The notes beneath the pieces are model-generated. The model saw only the letters and a program-made list of their open reading frames with translations, was not told the origin of the DNA and made no database searches. Shown here one piece after another: positions 5,631 to 7,949 of a stretch of 7,949 nucleotides of DNA. The DNA is from Clostridiales bacterium. GTDB taxonomy: Bacteria > Bacillota_A > Clostridia > Oscillospirales > Oscillospiraceae. The stretch spans positions 1 through 7,949 of the forward strand of contig DXTB01000045.1 in the NCBI GenBank assembly GCA_019410105.1, read 5' to 3'. Numbering within the stretch: position 1 is the first letter of the stretch; each line of letters starts with the position of its first letter. Position numbers and translations under genes: made by a program.

Positions 5631-6382
5631 AAAAGACCTGTAAAGCAAATCTACCTGCCATGATTTTTCTCTTCGCCCTGTTGATTCTCTGGCAGGCGGG
5701 GGCCATGGGATTAGACGCGGCCTATATCCTGCCGTCTCCCACCCAGATCCTGGCGAAGCTGTGGGAGCTGCGGGATGTCCTCTTCACCGTTCATCTGCCC
5801 GCCACCATGCTGGTGACGGCCATCGGCCTGGGGATCTCTCTGGTGCTGGGCCTGGCCCTGGCGGTGGTGATGGACGAGAGCGACCTGGTCCGCAAGATGA
5901 TCTATCCCATCGTGGTGGTGTCCCAGACCATTCCCACCACCGCCATCGCACCGCTCTTTGTGCTGTGGTTCGGCTACGGCATCTGGAGCAAGGTGCTGGT
6001 GACAGTGCTCATCACCTTTTTCCCCATCACCATCACAGTGTACGACGGGCTCCGCTCCGCCAAGACGGAGATGGCGGAGCTGCTGGAGACTTACGGTGCC
6101 ACGAAGAAGGACATCTTTTTGAAGATCAAGGTGCCCTGCGCCCTGCCATACTTCTTCTCCGCCGTCAAGATGGCGGTGCCCATGAGCATCATCGGCGCGG
6201 CCATCGGCGAGTGGTTGGGGGCCAAGAGCGGCCTGGGCTACTTCTCCCGCCGCATGATGACCCAGTTGGACGGCGCCGGGGTGTTCGCCCCTATTGTGCT
6301 GCTGTCCGCGGCGGCCATCCTGGCGGTGGCCATTGTGAACCTGCTGGAAAAGCGGTTCGTCCGCTGGAGGGGAGAGTCCTGA
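5627..6382 (+). CDS. thiX: ABC transporter permease for pyrimidine precursor (ThiX-like)
   Basis: A 251-residue membrane subunit of the BPD_transp_1 / SsuC-TauC group, starting at ATG 5627 in an ATGA overlap with the ATPase stop. After a KKTCK N-terminus, hydrophobic segments lie around 10-28, 58-82, 92-116, 121-139, about 176-200 and 222-243. ILPSPTQIL (34-42) is typical of this permease group. The cytoplasmic EAA-type loop that docks the ATPase is seen at about 148-175 (E151, G157, then VPCALPYFF). It likely forms a homodimeric channel for the imported pyrimidine (family knowledge). The frame stays open well upstream inside the ATPase gene, but that translation is a shadow and not a fusion. 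A 61-base gap holding a hairpin separates it from the binding-protein gene. Confidence 0.9.
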   Translation: MKKTCKANLPAMIFLFALLILWQAGAMGLDAAYILPSPTQILAKLWELRDVLFTVHLPATMLVTAIGLGISLVLGLALAVVMDESDLVRKMIYPIVVVSQTIPTTAIAPLFVLWFGYGIWSKVLVTVLITFFPITITVYDGLRSAKTEMAELLETYGATKKDIFLKIKVPCALPYFFSAVKMAVPMSIIGAAIGEWLGAKSGLGYFSRRMMTQLDGAGVFAPIVLLSAAAILAVAIVNLLEKRFVRWRGES

Positions 6383-6384
6383 AA

Positions 6385-6406
6385 CCTGCGGGGCGGGCCC
6401 CGCAGG
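6385..6406 (+). other. Strong intercistronic hairpin between permease and binding-protein genes
   Basis: CCTGCGGGG (6385-6393) and CCCCGCAGG (6398-6406) form a perfect, GC-rich 9-bp stem with a CGGG loop, three bases after the permease stop. AATCACC follows instead of a T-run, so it is not an intrinsic terminator. It may mark an mRNA processing or decay boundary that sets binding-protein level apart from the membrane subunits. A 10-base palindrome, CTGGATCCAG (6413-6422), follows it. Confidence 0.65.
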
Positions 6407-6443
6407 AATCACCTGGATCCAGTTTATAAAGAAAGGAAGATTG

Positions 6444-7460
6444 ATGATGAAACAGAAACTTGCGCTGTTGCTGACGGCGCTTCTGCTGCTCACCGGCTGC
6501 TCCTCCGGCGGAAGCGGGGACACGGCGGACGGGCAGGACGACGGAGAGCTGGAGACCATCGACGTGGTGCTGGACTGGTATCCCAACGCCGTCCATGCTT
6601 TCCTCTACGAGGCGGAGGAGAAGGGCTACTTTGCGGAGGAGGGCCTGCAGGTGAATATCCTGTTCCCCTCTAACGCCAGCGATCCCCTGACCATGACGGC
6701 GGCGGGCCGGGCGGATATCGGCTTCTACTATCAGGAGGACACCATCATCGCCAAGGCCAATGAGGACGTGCCGGTGAAGGTGCTGGGAGCTGTGGTCCAG
6801 CAGCCCATCAGCATCGTCTGTGCCCTGGCGGAGAAAAACATCAAGACCCCGGAGGACCTGATCGGCAAGACCATCGGCTACTCCGGCACCCGCTTCGGCG
6901 AGGTGGCGGTGGGCCAGATGTTGGAGACTGTGGGCGCCACGCTGGATGACGTGGAGTTGATCGACGTGGGCTTTGACCTGATGAGCGCCATGACCACCGG
7001 AAATGTGGACGCCACCTTCGGCTGCTTCATCAACCACGAGGTTCCTGCGCTGGAGGAGGAGGGCTTCGCCGTGGACTACATGGAGGTCATGGACTACGGC
7101 GTACCCAACTACTACGCGCTGATGCTGGTGACCGGCGAGGACCAGCTGGAGGCCAACCGGGACAAGTACACTCGGTTCCTGCGGGCCTGTCAGAAGGGCT
7201 TTGCCGATATGCAGGCGGACCCGGAGGAGGCGTTGGGGCTCCTGTTGGCCAACCAGGACGAGGAGAACTTCCCCTTGACGGAGTCCGTGGAACGGCGAAG
7301 CTTTGATGTGCTGCTGCCCATCATGGAGACGGCCGACGCGCCCTTCCTGTCCCAGGACGTGTCCGTGTGGGAGGAGAACATCGACTGGCTCCAGAAGGTG
7401 GGCATGATCGACGCCGCCTTCGATCCGGCGGAGGTCATGGTGGACCTGCTGGCGGAGTGA
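6444..7460 (+). CDS. thiY: Lipoprotein substrate-binding protein, NMT1/THI5-like (ThiY-like)
   Basis: A 338-residue extracellular binding protein anchored by lipid. The N-terminus is a lipoprotein signal peptide: MMKQK, a leucine-rich core, then lipobox LTGC with the lipidated cysteine at 19, followed by a Ser/Gly/Asp linker. The mature part is a type 2 periplasmic-binding fold of the NMT1/THI5-like family. It opens with VVLDWYPNAVHAFLYEAEEKGYF, matching the family's D-W-x-P-N-x-x-H pattern, and continues with AGRADIGF and ASDPLTM blocks. Known relatives bind formylaminopyrimidine (ThiY) or other small ligands, so the ligand call leans on the operon. ATG 6444 lies six bases after GGA in AAAGGAAGA; ATG 6447 or TTG 6441 are close alternatives. 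The hydrolase gene begins 10 bases downstream. Confidence 0.9.
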   Translation: MMKQKLALLLTALLLLTGCSSGGSGDTADGQDDGELETIDVVLDWYPNAVHAFLYEAEEKGYFAEEGLQVNILFPSNASDPLTMTAAGRADIGFYYQEDTIIAKANEDVPVKVLGAVVQQPISIVCALAEKNIKTPEDLIGKTIGYSGTRFGEVAVGQMLETVGATLDDVELIDVGFDLMSAMTTGNVDATFGCFINHEVPALEEEGFAVDYMEVMDYGVPNYYALMLVTGEDQLEANRDKYTRFLRACQKGFADMQADPEEALGLLLANQDEENFPLTESVERRSFDVLLPIMETADAPFLSQDVSVWEENIDWLQKVGMIDAAFDPAEVMVDLLAE

Positions 7461-7470
7461 GGCACGGCCG

Positions 7471-7949
7471 ATGGAGGATGCCAAGAGACAGACACTGGCC
7501 CGGATCGTCCGGGCCGGGGCGGAGGAGATGCTGCCCCGCCAGCTGGCGCTGCTGGAACAGATCTGCGCCATCGACAGCGGCACCGGCAATGAGGCGGGCA
7601 ACGCCGCCGTGACCGGGCTGCTGGAGCCGGTGCTCTCCGAGCTGGGGGCCCGGACAGAGCGGGTGAGGGAGCCTGGTCTGGGGACCCATCTGGTGGCCCG
7701 GGTGCGGCCGGAACAGCCCCGGGGAAAGGTGCTGCTGGCCGCCCACCTGGACACGGTGTTCGGCCCCGGCTTTGCGGAAAAGCACCCCTTTCATATTGAA
7801 GGGGAGTGGGCCCACGGCCTGGGGGCCGGGGACTGCAAGAGCGGCGTCCTTATCTCCCTGTTCGGGGCGCTGATTTTGAAAAAGGCGGGCCTGCTGCCCC
7901 CCTGGGAGCTGACGTACCTTTTCACCTGTGACGAGGAGACCGGCTCCCG
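7471..7949 (+). CDS. M20-family metallohydrolase, 3'-truncated; likely formylaminopyrimidine deformylase (YlmB-like)
   Basis: The frame is open from ATG 7471 to the window end, giving 159 residues of a protein normally near 380-430. GTGAGG (7457-7462) can serve as ribosome binding site. Visible M20 dinuclear-zinc motifs are AAHLDTVF with H92 and D94, GAGDCKSG with bridging D121, and DEETGS with catalytic base E155 and ligand E156. This pattern belongs to the carboxypeptidase G2 / ArgE / DapE group. In B. subtilis the M20 protein YlmB removes the formyl group from formylaminopyrimidine before TenA acts. Position directly behind the ThiXYZ-like transporter under a TPP riboswitch makes that the favoured role. 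Motifs alone would equally fit a peptidase or deacetylase, and the C-terminal half, with the dimerisation domain and last zinc ligand, is not visible. Confidence 0.85.
   Translation, partial: MEDAKRQTLARIVRAGAEEMLPRQLALLEQICAIDSGTGNEAGNAAVTGLLEPVLSELGARTERVREPGLGTHLVARVRPEQPRGKVLLAAHLDTVFGPGFAEKHPFHIEGEWAHGLGAGDCKSGVLISLFGALILKKAGLLPPWELTYLFTCDEETGS

Noticed and set aside
6385..6406. Hairpin after the permease as an intrinsic terminator
   Set aside because: No T-tract follows, and the next gene is needed by the same transporter.
6407..6443. Internal promoter for the binding-protein gene (TATAAA at 6425-6430)
   Set aside because: No -35-like hexamer lies at a suitable distance, so the match to a -10 box is probably chance.
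6291..7754. 487-codon open frame on the minus strand across the binding protein and M20 genes
   Set aside because: It spans two well-supported + strand genes, is rich in His/Gln/Arg/Val/Leu repeats and shows no domain. It is an antisense shadow.
1..7949. Mobile elements, CRISPR arrays, tRNA or rRNA genes
   Set aside because: I saw no transposase or integrase motifs, no regularly spaced direct repeats and no recognisable tRNA or rRNA sequence on either strand by reading alone.

Overview
The window is a GC-rich (roughly 60-65% by eye) bacterial chromosome segment with all recognisable genes on the + strand. Strong AGGAGG-type ribosome binding sites, near-consensus TTGACA/TATAAT promoters, ROK and AraC regulators and a B. 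subtilis-style thiamine salvage operon suggest a high-GC Clostridia member, possibly an Oscillospiraceae-like gut anaerobe. The taxon is an inference; no marker gene is present.

Region 1 (1-1590): the 3' part of an AraC-family regulator gene, open at the left edge, then a multi-pass membrane protein of the DUF1624 / heparan-alpha-glucosaminide N-acetyltransferase-like family. The pair ends at a clear intrinsic terminator (1559-1590).

Region 2 (1590-3928): a ROK-family transcription factor with its own promoter and a hairpin-containing leader, then a PfkB-family sugar kinase (fructokinase-like). The kinase has a separate strong promoter that starts five bases after the ROK stop codon. The ROK protein keeps its winged helix and zinc site but has lost typical sugar-binding residues. 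Inverted repeats lie within the promoter spacers of both genes. No sugar transporter or hydrolase is seen beside the kinase.

Region 3 (3964-7949, continuing off the right edge): a thiamine-pyrimidine salvage operon. A perfect-consensus promoter (TTGACA, 17 bases, TATAAT) fires directly into a TPP riboswitch aptamer, followed by switching hairpins and an intrinsic terminator. Then come tenA (aminopyrimidine aminohydrolase / thiaminase II), an ABC ATPase, an ABC permease and a lipoprotein binding protein of the NMT1/THI5-like family (ThiZ, ThiX, ThiY equivalents). The last gene is an incomplete M20-family amidohydrolase. TenA/ATPase and ATPase/permease overlap by ATGA.

The gene set matches the B. 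subtilis-type route in which formylaminopyrimidine, a thiamine breakdown product, is imported by ThiXYZ, deformylated by the M20 enzyme YlmB, and hydrolysed by TenA to HMP for thiamine synthesis. TPP would shut the operon off by premature termination.

I found no tRNA, rRNA, CRISPR array, insertion sequence or prophage genes. I do not see clear evidence of a wholly new system. The points most worth checking are the riboswitch switching fold, the M20 enzyme's role, the degenerate ROK sensor and several unassigned hairpins and inverted repeats.
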